Position numbers and translations under genes: made by a program
Assembly: GCA_018398765.1 (NCBI GenBank)
Contig: JAHBMJ010005226.1
Coordinates: 1-24,340 of the forward strand
DNA: 24,340 nt
From: Chromera velia
Taxonomy: Eukaryota; Sar; Chromeraceae
Reading direction: 5' to 3'
The notes under the pieces: model-generated
Told to the model about the DNA's origin: nothing
Databases searched by the model: none
Seen by the model: only the letters and a program-made list of their open reading frames with translations
Part shown: piece after piece, positions 1 to 9,301 of the stretch
Numbering within the stretch: position 1 is the first letter of the stretch
Layout of the letters: each line of letters opens with the position of its first letter

Positions 1-535
1 GAATTTTTCCCTGAGTCGCAGCTATAGCCCTGTCTCCCACCCTGTATGCTGCTCTCCTCCTGTATTCCGATCGCGACGCCACTTTCGTATAGCAAAAAGG
101 GGCTCTCCCTATTCTCTCTCTGTCTATTTTCATTGTCGAGCCAACCTTTCTATCTGCTCTGTCTTCAAACAAAGAAAGGTGGAGACGGTTTCCGTTTGAG
201 ACCTTTCTGTGCACGTCAGCCATCATCACTCCTGTCAGTTCTGCCTTCTCCTGACTGCTCTTCTCTCTTATGTTTCTTTCTATTCTATGTGCAAACGTCT
301 CTCTCTTTTTCTCGTCTAGCTCATTTTTTGTTTTCTTCAGCAACCATCTCTCTATCCCGTCCACTTTCTTGTTGACTACCTGTGTTCCTCTCTGCCCTAC
401 GCTTCCTTTTAGTCTTTTTCTTGCAAAAGGGTGCATTCCTCTGTCTGTGTAGAGTGCTTGTGCACATTGCTTCAGATGAGGGAAAAGATGAAAAGGATGC
501 ATTCCTCTCCCCCCCCCTATTTTGTTCTCTACCCC
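1..535. other. Pyrimidine-rich non-coding sequence
   Basis: The plus strand is dominated by C and T runs and carries no reading frame with recognisable protein features. It lies just beyond the 3' end of the retrotransposon remnant. The element's minus-strand frame can be followed to about 536 and then dissolves into G-rich low-complexity codons, so part of this stretch may be decayed 3' retroelement sequence. I see no gene here. Confidence 0.5.
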
Positions 536-850
536 CTCTCTCAAGCATGTGAGGATTGCCTGCCCTACCGCTTTGTTTCTTTTCTCCTTTAAAGCCTTCC
601 CTGCCTACCGGATCGTTCTGAAAGCCACTTCGAGATCGATCAGAATGAAACTTCCTTCTATCATCAGCGTATCACAATTTTCTTTCTTTCCCAAATGCAA
701 AACAAACCTGACAAATCTCCTTTGCTTCTCGTCGAATTCTGCATATGCGCTATCTGGGCATACATGGATTTTGCATCCATACAACCATACGGCATGCACT
801 GTCTGTTTAAATATATTGAAGCAATCAGTGGGTGGAATCTCTCCCTCCCT

Positions 851-1948
851 TCATATCTTCGCTATCAGTCCCTGCATGCATCTCTCTGCTTTGATTGACT
901 GCGCCTCTATCATGGTCTCTAGGTTGCAGTCGACAGATAGGACTAGTCCCAGGTAGGGTTGCTCTCTTGCTTCTTTTATCACTATCTCCCCCAGTCTAAC
1001 TTCTTCTTTTTCTCTTGATGCGATGCGGCCAAACCGGACCAATCTCGACTTGTCAGAGAATAGAAGACGGAGAGGTTCTGCAAAGGCTACAAAGTTCGAA
1101 AGAAGAAGGTTCAACTGTCTATTTGAGGATTCGAAGAGTGTTGTATTATCTGCAAACAGAGGGGCAAGGAAATCGACCCACCTCCCGTTTTCTCCTGCTG
1201 GCACCTTTGGCCTCTGTCTGTTGGTCTGTCGTCTCTGTCCTCTCCTCTTTCCTACTTCCTCTGGCAAGTCATGTATGTATACAGAGTAAAGGGAAGGGTC
1301 GCTCGGGCCTCTTTGCTTGAGTCTTTTGTCTTCCGGGTACCACATGCTCGTTCCCTTCACCCGTGCCCTCACTTTTTCCAGTGAGGCCTCAACCCATCTG
1401 ATCAGACCTTCCTCCACCCCTGTCTTTCTCAATTTTTCTTTCAACTTTTCCAGCCTCACTTCGTCGAAAGCCCGTGTGAAGTCAACAAAAACAATACTGA
1501 GCACTTCCATTTGAGCAATAACGAACAGCAAAAGAAAAATTGCATCGCATGTGCCTGCTTTTCTCTTGTATACGAACTGCCATAACGTCTGTCTGGCTTC
1601 CTTCTCCACCTTCGTTCTCATGATTATGTCCCCCCATTTCGCATCTGCTACCACCAGGTGTACTCCCCTCCATCCTCCAAGCAGTGCAAATGACTTACCT
1701 GGTTTTAGAAGAGCCGTCACCGGTAAGTCGTTCCACCCTTTCAGCCACCAGCCGAAACGATATACAATATTAATTAACAAAATATATAAAGATACCAGCT
1801 CAGTCGATTTTTTTATCGTTTTCAGCATTCCTGGGGGCATTCCATCCTTCCCAGCGGCCTTTCTGGAGTTGTCTGCTCTTTTCATTGCCTTTTTTACCTC
1901 CTTCTCCTCTGCTATGTGCCATCCTTTCTCCTTAATCGCTCTACTCAC
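851..1948 (-). pseudogene. Reverse transcriptase domain of the LINE-type element, inactivated
   Basis: This is the longest uninterrupted piece of the element, 365 codons opened by GTG and not a genuine start. It shows the conserved entry motif KAAGKDGMPPGMLK (codons 30-43), catalytic motif A FVDFTRAFDEV (154-164), a decayed form of the GxxQGxPLSP region (around 213-228, then YIHDL), and motif C as FADN (265-268). Functional enzymes carry two adjacent aspartates in motif C; here the second is Asn (AAT, 1145-1147), which should abolish catalysis. The frame continues beyond the stop at 851-853 with a typical post-RT segment (VWLYGCKIH, around 797-770) until a stop at 605-607. It cannot encode an active enzyme. 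Confidence 0.88.
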
Positions 1949-2922
1949 TATTGTTTTTCCTTCTTATTCCCTCTTTTTCTCTTCTTTCTCTTCCTTTGGC
2001 AGCTCGTACGTTTGTTTGAAACCTTCTGCTACCTGTTGGGTCGTCATGCTGTCTTTTATTTTTCTTGGTGCTGCCCTCTTGTCTTCCTCACCGAGTCTCC
2101 TCCACACCTTCTAGCAGCCTCCTTTATTTATTTCGGCTCTTCTGTTCTCCATCTTTCTTTTTTCTGCCTTCCGTTGCTCTCTCGTCACCGCGTTTTTCAG
2201 CGCTCTCTCTATCATGACTAACTGTTTTCTCCTCTTATCATATGCCTGTCTCAATCTTTCTCCTTCCTGAGCTGAGGTGCTGCTCTCCTTTTCTCATTTA
2301 TCCCTCTGCTCTCTTTCTGCTTTCAGGCCTCTGATTTCCTCTCTCACTTTTCTCTCTATTCTTCTGAGTTTTCTTATTTGCTTTCTTCCTTCCCCTCTCA
2401 GCGCTTCTGCTGGCTCTTCTTTCCTCTCCCTTTTTCTTTCTTTTTTCTTCTCCCTCCTTGTTGCCCACATGAAGGTTTTCTCTCTGATGTGTTAGAATTT
2501 CTGGTATGCTTCGTCGAGTAAGTCTTTCTTTATTTCTTCTCCCTCTTCTATATCCATTGCTTTCTGAAAGACCTCACTCACTTTTTCCTCCTTCACTCTT
2601 TTCTGAAGCTCTTGGAGGTACCTCTCCTCTCCTTCCTTTGTGAGCGTTCCCTTCCATCTTGGCTTGATTTCATCTTCTCTTTTCTCGTTTTTTTTTCTCT
2701 TTTCCCTCTTTTTTGTCTTTCTTTGCCTATCTTTTCTTCTTTTCTTTTTGTTCTGTTATTGGTTGGCTTCGTTTTCTTCCTCGTTTCCTTTTTCCTCGCC
2801 GCTCTTATTCTCTTTTTCTTCCTCCCTCAGGACTAATTTAAGAGCTGAATGGTCTGACCGAGCTGAGCACACACAAAATACAGAAAAAAGAAGAACAGAT
2901 GGCAGAGACACAGGAGACATGC

Positions 2923-2945
2923 ATGCATAGTCTAGATGCATAGTC
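2923..2945. repeat. Short tandem duplication that frameshifts the endonuclease remnant
   Basis: The 10-mer ATGCATAGTC occurs at 2923-2932 and again at 2936-2945, a 13-bp period. On the minus strand it lies immediately after the IDY motif. Removing one 13-bp unit in thought puts the IDY frame in register with the downstream SDHSALKL frame, so the duplication itself explains the frame change. Confidence 0.75.
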
Positions 2946-3170
2946 GATCAGGGGCCTCCCTCTGTCTCCCCCCCTGTCAAAAGTAAACGATCCATCGAAG
3001 TTGAAAGCTACCTTCTCCCCCCCCTCTTCGACCGCACACCGCCTCAGTCCATTCAGAGGAACAATGCCCACCATCTCACAAAAACGAATAAGAGCCCTTC
3101 CTTTCATGTTCTCCGTCTCGTCTTCAGACTCCCTCTCCGGTCTGAAAACTTCCCCTCTCCCGCCTGTTTG

Positions 3171-3358
3171 TGTGTATTAGGTATAGGGTCTAGCTGTAGA
3201 TTTAACATATATTTATTTATATATTAGAATTATATCTAATCATATCAATTTTCTATAATTTGAAGCTGATCGAGACATCATCGAGTTGTTATATGAGTTA
3301 AATTGTCATAACAAAAATGATGGTTGTCTATTGATTTGTGTCTAGTGAGTTGCGCTAG
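3171..3358. other. AT-rich spacer
   Basis: Sharply AT-rich DNA (ATATTTATTTATATATTAG-like runs) lies between the truncated retroelement and the 3' end of the glycosyltransferase. It probably holds the latter's 3' UTR and polyadenylation signal. No specific signal is assigned. Confidence 0.45.
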
Positions 3359-4783
3359 CTAGTTCGGAATAGTCAGATTCCGAGTTTGCGACCTGGGCCC
3401 GCAACGTCCGTTGAGGCTCTCTGTTAATGATGCGTCTTGAAGAAGGAGGAACTGTTCCATCTCGGTCACTGCCTCTTTCTCCAGCCAGTCCAGCTGTTTC
3501 AATGCGTGGCTCCTCATCTGCGCGCTTGCTTTCTTTACAGCACTGCACTTTCCAGGGGTCGTCAGTTCGTCCAGAGCCTCACTGAACCTTTCTCGTGTGA
3601 CATGCGCTACAGAACGAGCAGGTGCAGGTGCGTGAGGGGACGGAATGCAAACCCCGAGACCGTGTCGCAGCACAAGGTCTGCATTCATGCTCTGATCCCC
3701 AAAGAAAGGCAGACACACCATCGGGCACCCCGCAACGATTGACTCGTGCACGCTGTTGTTGCCACAATGGGTCACAAACAGGTCCACGAGCCTCAACACA
3801 GTCTTTTGCTGTACACTTCTCCTCACACAAAAGTTCTCTGGGATGTCCCCGAGACTTTCGAACTCCGTGCGAGCGCCCACTGAGAGGACGACACGATACT
3901 GGTCATCCCCCCCCAATAATTCAAACAACATACGAAAAAAGGGAAGCGGATCTAGAGTCCACTTCTCATGCCCCAGGATCGTGCCCAAACTCACATAAAC
4001 GAGAATATGGTCATCCCTCTTCCTCATATTCACAAAATCAGACAGTTCCGCATCCTCCTTCTCCATCTCTGTTCTCACTTCCCCTAACGACATTCTAGCC
4101 ACCTTCCTTTCCTGTTCGTCTAATGACACTCCAAAGAATTTCACTCTCGACTGAAACCCTTCTCGAATCTCGGGGTGAAATTCTTCCAGAGTGTAAACGA
4201 CAGTGAAGTCCGAATAGTTCGTGTAAGTCCTCGCTGGGTCATAGGTGATCGAGAATTCTTTCTTCAATACCTCTGCGCATCTTCTGAGCGACTCATTCGA
4301 CCTCAGATAGCCGAACAGAGGCTCCACCACCTCATCTGTCATGGGTGTAGACGAACAAGAGGAGAGAAACGGAAGGCCCAGAAGGGAGGCAACAAGCGGA
4401 CCCCAGGGATAGGACGAGTCGGAAAAGATGAAACGGACATCCCCGAGCTTCTTTACTCTGTCAACCAATCCGTCTCTCAACAAACTCACTGCTGCAGGGA
4501 CAGCACACTCAGGCAGTCTCTGTCCTTTCTGCTCCTCAGTCGGCTCGAGTCCGAGGGACTTCACAAGACTGACAGCAGCCTGCGTCATGTTCCATCCCTC
4601 CGCATACGCCTCAAACACCGCGCCCGCCTTCTCTACCTTCCCCTTCATTCCCTCTGGTGCGAAGTACACAACTCTGTATCCTGACTGCACCAACAGCTCC
4701 ACCACAGCCAAGGTCGGATTGAGATGACCGACGTGCTCTGCGGTGAACATCACCACAGTGCCCTTTCCTTTCATGGACGACAT
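3359..4783 (-). CDS. UDP-glycosyltransferase, family GT1 (MGT/UGT-like)
   Basis: A 474-residue GT-B fold glycosyltransferase that transfers a sugar from a nucleotide-sugar donor to a small acceptor; the acceptor cannot be told from sequence. The N-terminal Rossmann half opens with GTVVMFTAEHVGHLNPT, containing the family's acceptor-side catalytic His (about residue 20). The C-terminal half has YVSLGT (about 263-268) and the donor-binding signature HCGNNSVHES...GCPMVCLPFFGDQSMNA (from about 339), with the conserved HCGxNS, P and DQ. Length and spacing match bacterial and fungal MGT-type enzymes. I see no signal peptide or membrane anchor, so it is probably cytosolic, unlike animal ER UGTs. The open frame runs upstream to 4921 only through a TTG; ATG at 4783 (or 4774) sits where family members start. 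It is intronless, unlike its neighbours, which fits possible acquisition by transfer. It is divergent to the alkylation-repair gene. Confidence 0.9.
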   Translation of the reverse strand: MSSMKGKGTVVMFTAEHVGHLNPTLAVVELLVQSGYRVVYFAPEGMKGKVEKAGAVFEAYAEGWNMTQAAVSLVKSLGLEPTEEQKGQRLPECAVPAAVSLLRDGLVDRVKKLGDVRFIFSDSSYPWGPLVASLLGLPFLSSCSSTPMTDEVVEPLFGYLRSNESLRRCAEVLKKEFSITYDPARTYTNYSDFTVVYTLEEFHPEIREGFQSRVKFFGVSLDEQERKVARMSLGEVRTEMEKEDAELSDFVNMRKRDDHILVYVSLGTILGHEKWTLDPLPFFRMLFELLGGDDQYRVVLSVGARTEFESLGDIPENFCVRRSVQQKTVLRLVDLFVTHCGNNSVHESIVAGCPMVCLPFFGDQSMNADLVLRHGLGVCIPSPHAPAPARSVAHVTRERFSEALDELTTPGKCSAVKKASAQMRSHALKQLDWLEKEAVTEMEQFLLLQDASLTESLNGRCGPRSQTRNLTIPN

Positions 4784-5379
4784 GACACAATGCAGCTGTA
4801 TAACGAGACGGGACAAGACGGCAAAAGGATCGAAGCCACGAGACGGGTGTACGGTCAATTGAGCAAGCGTACCAACACAGTCCACGTCTACTCGAGTACT
4901 TGGATTTGACTCAGGTGACAAGGCCGCAGAGATAATGCTACTGTGTCTTCTGTATTCTTTCGAGGGTGCATGAAGTCTTTATAACCTGGCGTTTCTGGTC
5001 CACATGCTGAGACATTGCTGAGACTTTCGACATGTGCTGCAGCCATGCTGCAGGCCATGCAGGATGTTGCAGGATCTGATCAGGATCTGTCAGAGGCTTT
5101 CGAACGGCCCCGAAAAGTCTTTCATGCATGCTGCAGTGTCCGAGAAAGCGGAAAGCTATGAATAAATTCTGTCAGCTGGCCCGCCGCGGGCGCGGCCTGC
5201 ACGCAGAAAAAAACTCATGAGCTGCTTTGATCTAGTTGATCATGATCCTCAGAACCTTCGATCTCCTTCCGTAAATCGGCTCAAGGATGGCCCCAGAGCA
5301 TCTCTCTCGCCAAAGGAAAACGCACACATTTATGGACGTCTTGCAGTGAGACTGATATCGGTGAAGAGGAAGACGGTCG
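4784..5379. promoter_or_regulatory. Divergent intergenic region between glycosyltransferase and alkylation-repair gene
   Basis: The two genes face away from each other, so this roughly 0.6 kb should hold both promoters. Visible features are a cluster of CTGCAG/TGCAGG/AGGATCTG words at about 5034-5095, a CGGCCCCGAAAA element at 5105-5116 that recurs upstream of the WD40 gene, a GC-rich block at about 5176-5203, and a palindromic TTGATCATGATC around 5234. No canonical TATA box at a convincing distance was found. Confidence 0.4.
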
Positions 5380-7789
5380 ATGCAGAGGGTTGGACGTCTC
5401 TTTTTCCTTCGTCCCGTCTCCTTTTGCTGCTTTGTTCTCGGCATCTCCTCCCTTCCGCCCCTCTGCTTCCACCGTCAAAGAGTCCCTCGAAGTCTCTCCA
5501 GTCTCTCACGCGGGAAAACAGGTTCCTTATCGGCAGAGAACCCTCCGGCTCGTTCCATGTCGAGACACCCTGCTGTGCCATCTCCCCTGTCGGAGACGGC
5601 AAAGCGGATGAGGGACGATGTGACAGCCCGGCTGACGGCAAGTGCGTCTGCAGAGACCAAAGCGTGGTTCGAAAATTATGTGAAGGGTACGAAGTGGCTG
5701 GGCAATAAAATGCCGGAGACGAGGAGCGCTGTGAAGTCTGCAGTGAAGGAATGCGACTGCCTTCCTTCCGATCTAGTTTCTGTGTTTTTGGATTTGATGT
5801 TCTCGGAGTTTTGTGACGTGAAGCTTGCGGGGATGCTGATTTTTTCCGACCATTTGTTTCCAAAAGTTTCGAAAGATGACGCGATTAGAGAAGCGCTGTA
5901 TCCAGGAGAGGGGGGGAACGACATACTAGAGAAAGTTGGAATAATAGTCAATGATGAAAGGGCAGTGAATGATTGGTCTACTTGTGATTGGCTTTGTATG
6001 AAATGCATCAGCCCTCTTTGTGAGATGCACCCATACGATCGGGCTGAGGCAGGTCGGTTGGTGACAGGGTGGTCTCTGGATCCTTCCAATCGGTTGTGGA
6101 AAAGAAGAGCGGGACACGTGAGCTTCGTGAATCATGTAAGGAGGGGGGAGACGGAAACGGTTTTTGGCGACGGATTTCTCTCTCGAGTCGTGTCGGCTTG
6201 CGATGCTGCACTGAATAGTTCCGAGAGATTTGCGCAGACAGGCGCTGGGTGGGTTTTGAGGTACGCGCTTCTGTCTGACAGGCCGACGGTTGTGGAGGTA
6301 CTGGAGAGACGGGGACCGACGATGACGGTTGAGGGCATGAGGTCAGTCGACACCTCTCCACTCCTCGTGATTGGAAGGATGGAAAGAGGAAGAATGGGTC
6401 GTTCGTTCATGTTGACGACACGAGGTGACCGTCCGTATCTTGAAGTCGTGCAGCCAGTAGTTTGCCTGGTTGGAAGGGAAGGGAAGGGTATGGGTGAGCA
6501 CAAGCTCGAACGAAATGAGAGGCAGCTAGGATGAGGGGGGAGGTTCAAACAGACAGCCCTGCAGATAGAAACGAGACGGAAACAAAAGGACAAGAAAGCG
6601 AAAGGAAAGGAAAGAAAAGGAAAGGAACGAAGAGTATAGAAAAAACAATTAAGAAAAACGTACAGGAAAAAGCAAAAGAAACGTAAGAAAAGGAGGAAGA
6701 AGGAAGGGGGGGGAGGGAAGGGGAGGAGGAAGGAGAAGGATGCAGAAAAGGGAGAACCAAAAGAATGGAAAGACAAAGAATGAGAAGAACGAGGGAAATG
6801 AATGAATCAATGAAGGAGGAAAGGACGCAAGAAAAGGAAGTAAGGAGGGAAGCGAGGAAGGAAGGAAGAAAGGAAGGAAGGAAGGGGGAAAAAGGAGGAA
6901 GGAAAGAAAGAAAGAAAGCCAGACACAGACAGAGAGATTGGGGGTCGACCAGACAAAGACAGGGCAGACAAACAACCCAACAGTGAAGCAATTAATGAGG
7001 GGAGGAGGAAGTGACCGGACAACGAACGAAACAAGCGACCAAATGAAACAGACGAGGAAAAGACGGAAGAGTGACAGAGAGTAAAGGGTGTTCGTTCGTT
7101 TGTTCACGGCTCCATCCGGCCATCACGATGCATCCCTGTCTGTCCTTCCTTCCACAGGGAGGGAGGGAGGGATGTGATTGATCCACACCGACTGCGACTG
7201 TTGCTTCACATGGTTTCTCTTCCTTTTCGGTGTGCTTAGCAAGAGAGGAGTTGCGAGTGTGTGTGGGTTTTGGGATCTGAGTATGGACATATTTTCATGC
7301 AAGTATCGATAACGGAGGGCTTTCTGGAAGAAAAATCACCGAGAATGAAGACAATTAATGGCGTCTTCACTCGATTAACTGTCGGGATGCAGTTGTGCAT
7401 GTAGTACATAAGTGACAGCTCATGTTGTACAGAAGATGGATGCACTCTGACTGACCACCGACTGGATGGATGGAGCGATGGTTGTTCTTATTGGTCGGTG
7501 CAGGTATGCGCTGGAGCAGTGCAAAGACGCGAGTCTGAAGAAAAGGTTGATGGCGCTGCCCGGAAAAGGCGCAAGCGTTGTGGATGAAACAGCAAGAGGC
7601 GGGCTTAGAGGGGGGGGGGGACCGGGGCAATCACAGGAGGCAGGAGGTGAAGAAAAGGGGGGGGCAAACAAACCCTCCAACAAGAACTCAAGAAAGAGAC
7701 GTGAGGATCCTTTGGCAGGAGCTAAGGCAGGAGAGGCCCAGGGAAAGACAAAAAACGATGCAGTTGTGAAAAAACGCAAAAATTCCTAA
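5380..7789 (+). CDS. AlkD-type DNA alkylation-repair glycosylase, two exons
   Basis: Join 5380..6341 and 7504..7789 (stop included): 415 residues from the first ATG, or 356 from the ATG at 5557. The core is a HEAT-like-repeat DNA alkylation-repair protein (PF08713 type), which in bacteria excises 3-methyladenine and 7-methylguanine. Evidence includes YVKGTKWLGNKMPETR, the FCDVKLAGM helix, NDWSTCDW with the W-x3-D spacing of AlkD's catalytic Trp/Asp (W199, D203 in the long form), SNRLWKRRAGHVSFV and FAQTGAGWVLR (W291). The donor GTCAGT at 6342 and acceptor CAG ending at 7503 join in phase, turning VEGM into R-YALEQCKD, the family's next helix. The C-terminal tail is Lys/Arg-rich (SRKRRED, KKRKNS), like a nuclear localisation signal. 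The extra 59 N-terminal residues (MQRVGRLFFLRPVSFCC...) are Arg-rich and hydrophobic with no early acidic residues, like an organelle presequence, so alternative starts may give dual targeting. Confidence 0.82.
6342..7503 (+). other. Purine-rich intron of the alkylation-repair gene
   Basis: The intron begins GTCAGT and ends GGTGCAG. From about 6535 to 7085 the coding strand is almost entirely purine, with degenerate (GGAA)n and (GAAA)n blocks (notably 6860-6920) and a (GGGA)n patch at about 7157-7172. Long complementary-strand frames over this tract encode only Ser/Phe/Leu runs and are not genes. A further small exon inside cannot be excluded, but the flanking phases already match. Confidence 0.72.
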
Positions 7790-8739
7790 CTCTCGAGTAA
7801 CCATCATAATTTAAATAAAAAAAGTTAATGAACACGATTTTTATAATAAGATGAATTGAAACTCTTTGTCACGACTTACGAGTTGTTTACACTCAAACAG
7901 GAAACTGACTACACTAAAGTAATAGAAACAAATAAAAGTCACAGATAAAAATGTGAGGTATGTCTGAGTTTCGCTGTGCTTCCGTCGGCCATTTTTAGAC
8001 ATTTTACTAGGCTATTTTAGGCCATTTTACGAAGGAAACATTCGAGCGCGATAAAATAACAACAATGATGGACTGTCCACTAGAATGTTACTGAACTTTG
8101 AAATAATTAAATTCACATTAAAATATACGGCTTCTTTGAAAGCTGCGCTAAGTAGAAGACCTCAGGGGGTGCGTATGCAAAGATATATATCAGGGTCATA
8201 TACAGGTAAAAGCACTAAAAACTATATGTATATTAACTGAGACCGCCAATTGTTACGCCAAACCCAAAGTCTTTAAAATTAACACACAGTCTTTGACGGG
8301 TGCATGCGGGCTGTGCCACCACCCACAGGAGCGGGGGTCCTCCCTTTTGTTTAATTAACAATTATTTTTTCGTAAACACTAAAAAACGATTAAAAAAATC
8401 TATAAAAATTAGTTTTTGATACTCACGATTAAAGCATTTGTACAAAAGTTAATTCTGTGTACTGTTATGTGTAACTGTATGCTCACAAAGCTGACAAAGA
8501 CCAGAAATTTTAAATTAATTAATCAATTAATCAAATACATGCAGAGACAACCAGTTGTACAGACTACATACTAAGTAGAACTACACAACATACTATTATA
8601 TACTACTAAATATAATAGTTTTTCCCTTAACTTATTTTTATGTAAGGTTTTCTTGAATTGTATTAAAGAAAGGTAGAAATACATACCATAGCTGAAGTCT
8701 CTTGACTCTCTTTTTCATTTGTTGGCTCGAAAGCCTCAA
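7790..8739. other. AT-rich gene-free island
   Basis: Nearly 1 kb of AT-rich DNA lies between the 3' end of the alkylation-repair gene and the 3' end of the U2 RNA gene. It contains many short TTAATTAA/ATTAATTAAT words (for example around 8510-8535) and poly-A/T runs. No ORF, tRNA or other structured RNA was recognised. It must hold the 3' processing signals of both flanking genes. Confidence 0.5.
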
Positions 8740-8927
8740 GGGTGCACCGCATAACCCAATGTGTAAGGGGAAGGCAACGCGCGAGAAGGCCTGTGAGCAA
8801 GCCTACAGGACCAACTCCCCTAAAAAAATTGTTGTGACAAAAGTGGGTCCATTCGGACCTATACCAGCTGTCACACTGATAAGAACAGATACTACACTTG
8901 ATCATAGCCAAAAGGCCGAGAAGGTAT
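8740..8927 (-). ncRNA. U2: U2 spliceosomal snRNA
   Basis: The reverse complement starts AUACC-UUCUCGGCCUUUUGGCU (stem-loop I, 5' end like plant and protist U2). It then has GAUCAAGUGUAGUAUCUGUU, which holds the branch-point recognition GUAGUA (about 8888-8898). Stem IIa is AUCAG/CUGGU, stem IIb is GGUCC-GAAU-GGACC, the Sm site is CAAUUUUUUUAGGGG, stem III is GGUCCUGU/ACAGGCC, and a stem IV region leads into the conserved 3' end GCGGUGCACCC. The length of about 188 nt is that of canonical U2. The only change seen in the highly conserved 5' part is GGCUAU for the usual GGCUAA. All domains are present and paired, so this looks like a functional gene. It is divergent to the gene beginning at 9302. 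Confidence 0.94.
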
Positions 8928-9301
8928 GAGAGCGACAAAGTAGAGCCCGGGGGGGGACCAAAATTCGGTTTTTCGTAGGAAAAAAAAAACATGCATGCAC
9001 CTGGGTCCGACCACTTAAATCCAAACCTTCTTTCAGACGATAGATTCGCAGGTCAGTCAAAAGTGTGTATGCATGACAGTGATGATGACACTTTCTGACA
9101 GATTCTGACAGTGACAGAGGCTGCACACATGGACTGGGTGGCACAGTTTTCCAGCGCTGTGACATCAGCTACTTTTGGCTGTAAGGCAAAATACAAGATC
9201 TGCTGAATCAGACTGAGGGGTTGCCTTGTGTCGCACCGCAAAGTCCTATCCACGTGCAAGGCAGGTTGCTTCTCCAAGGCGAAATATCTGATTGACCAGC
9301 C
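8928..9301. promoter_or_regulatory. Divergent spacer between U2 snRNA and the tandem BPL_N-like gene
   Basis: The 374-bp spacer should contain the U2 promoter (minus) and that of the downstream protein gene (plus). A poly-G run (8949-8956) and a poly-A run (8981-8990) lie just upstream of U2, and TTCTGACAG/ATTCTGACAGTGACAG words repeat around 9092-9117. I recognise no proximal sequence element or TATA box with confidence. Confidence 0.4.

Larger units (their letters stand above)
536..3170 (-). mobile_element. Degenerate non-LTR (LINE-type) retrotransposon: endonuclease remnant, linker, reverse transcriptase
   Basis: Read on the minus strand, the element starts inside an AP-endonuclease-type domain (about 3170-2840). 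It shows ETEN, a GRALIRFCE-like helix, a FTFDRGG segment, the IDY motif, and after a frameshift the closing SDHSALKL motif. A highly charged Lys/Glu-rich linker follows (about 2840-1900), then a reverse transcriptase (about 1950-540). One reading frame holds from about 2945 to 540 but is broken by stops at 2756-2758, 2492-2494, 2294-2296, 2111-2113, 1964-1966, 851-853 and 605-607. The 5' end is truncated within the endonuclease, as expected of incomplete target-primed reverse transcription. All three stop codons occur, so this is decay and not an alternative code. No poly(A) tail or target-site duplication could be fixed. The clade was not assigned. Confidence 0.86.

Noticed and set aside
1551..2495. 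Plus-strand Ser/Phe/Leu-rich frames over the retroelement
   Set aside because: They are the complement of the purine-rich minus-strand retroelement frame and show no domain of their own.
536..2945. Alternative genetic code with reassigned stops in the retroelement
   Set aside because: All three stop codons interrupt the frame, the catalytic motif is mutated, and the host genes use stops normally (TAA, TAG and TGA all end real genes here).
6545..7107. Minus-strand Ser/Leu/Phe-rich frames resembling membrane proteins
   Set aside because: They arise from the low-complexity purine tract of the repair gene's intron. Their hydrophobic look is a composition artefact.
7466..7789. Small basic plus-strand ORF as an independent gene
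   Set aside because: Its first 12 codons are intronic. From 7504 on it continues the alkylation-repair domain in phase, so it is exon 2 of that gene.
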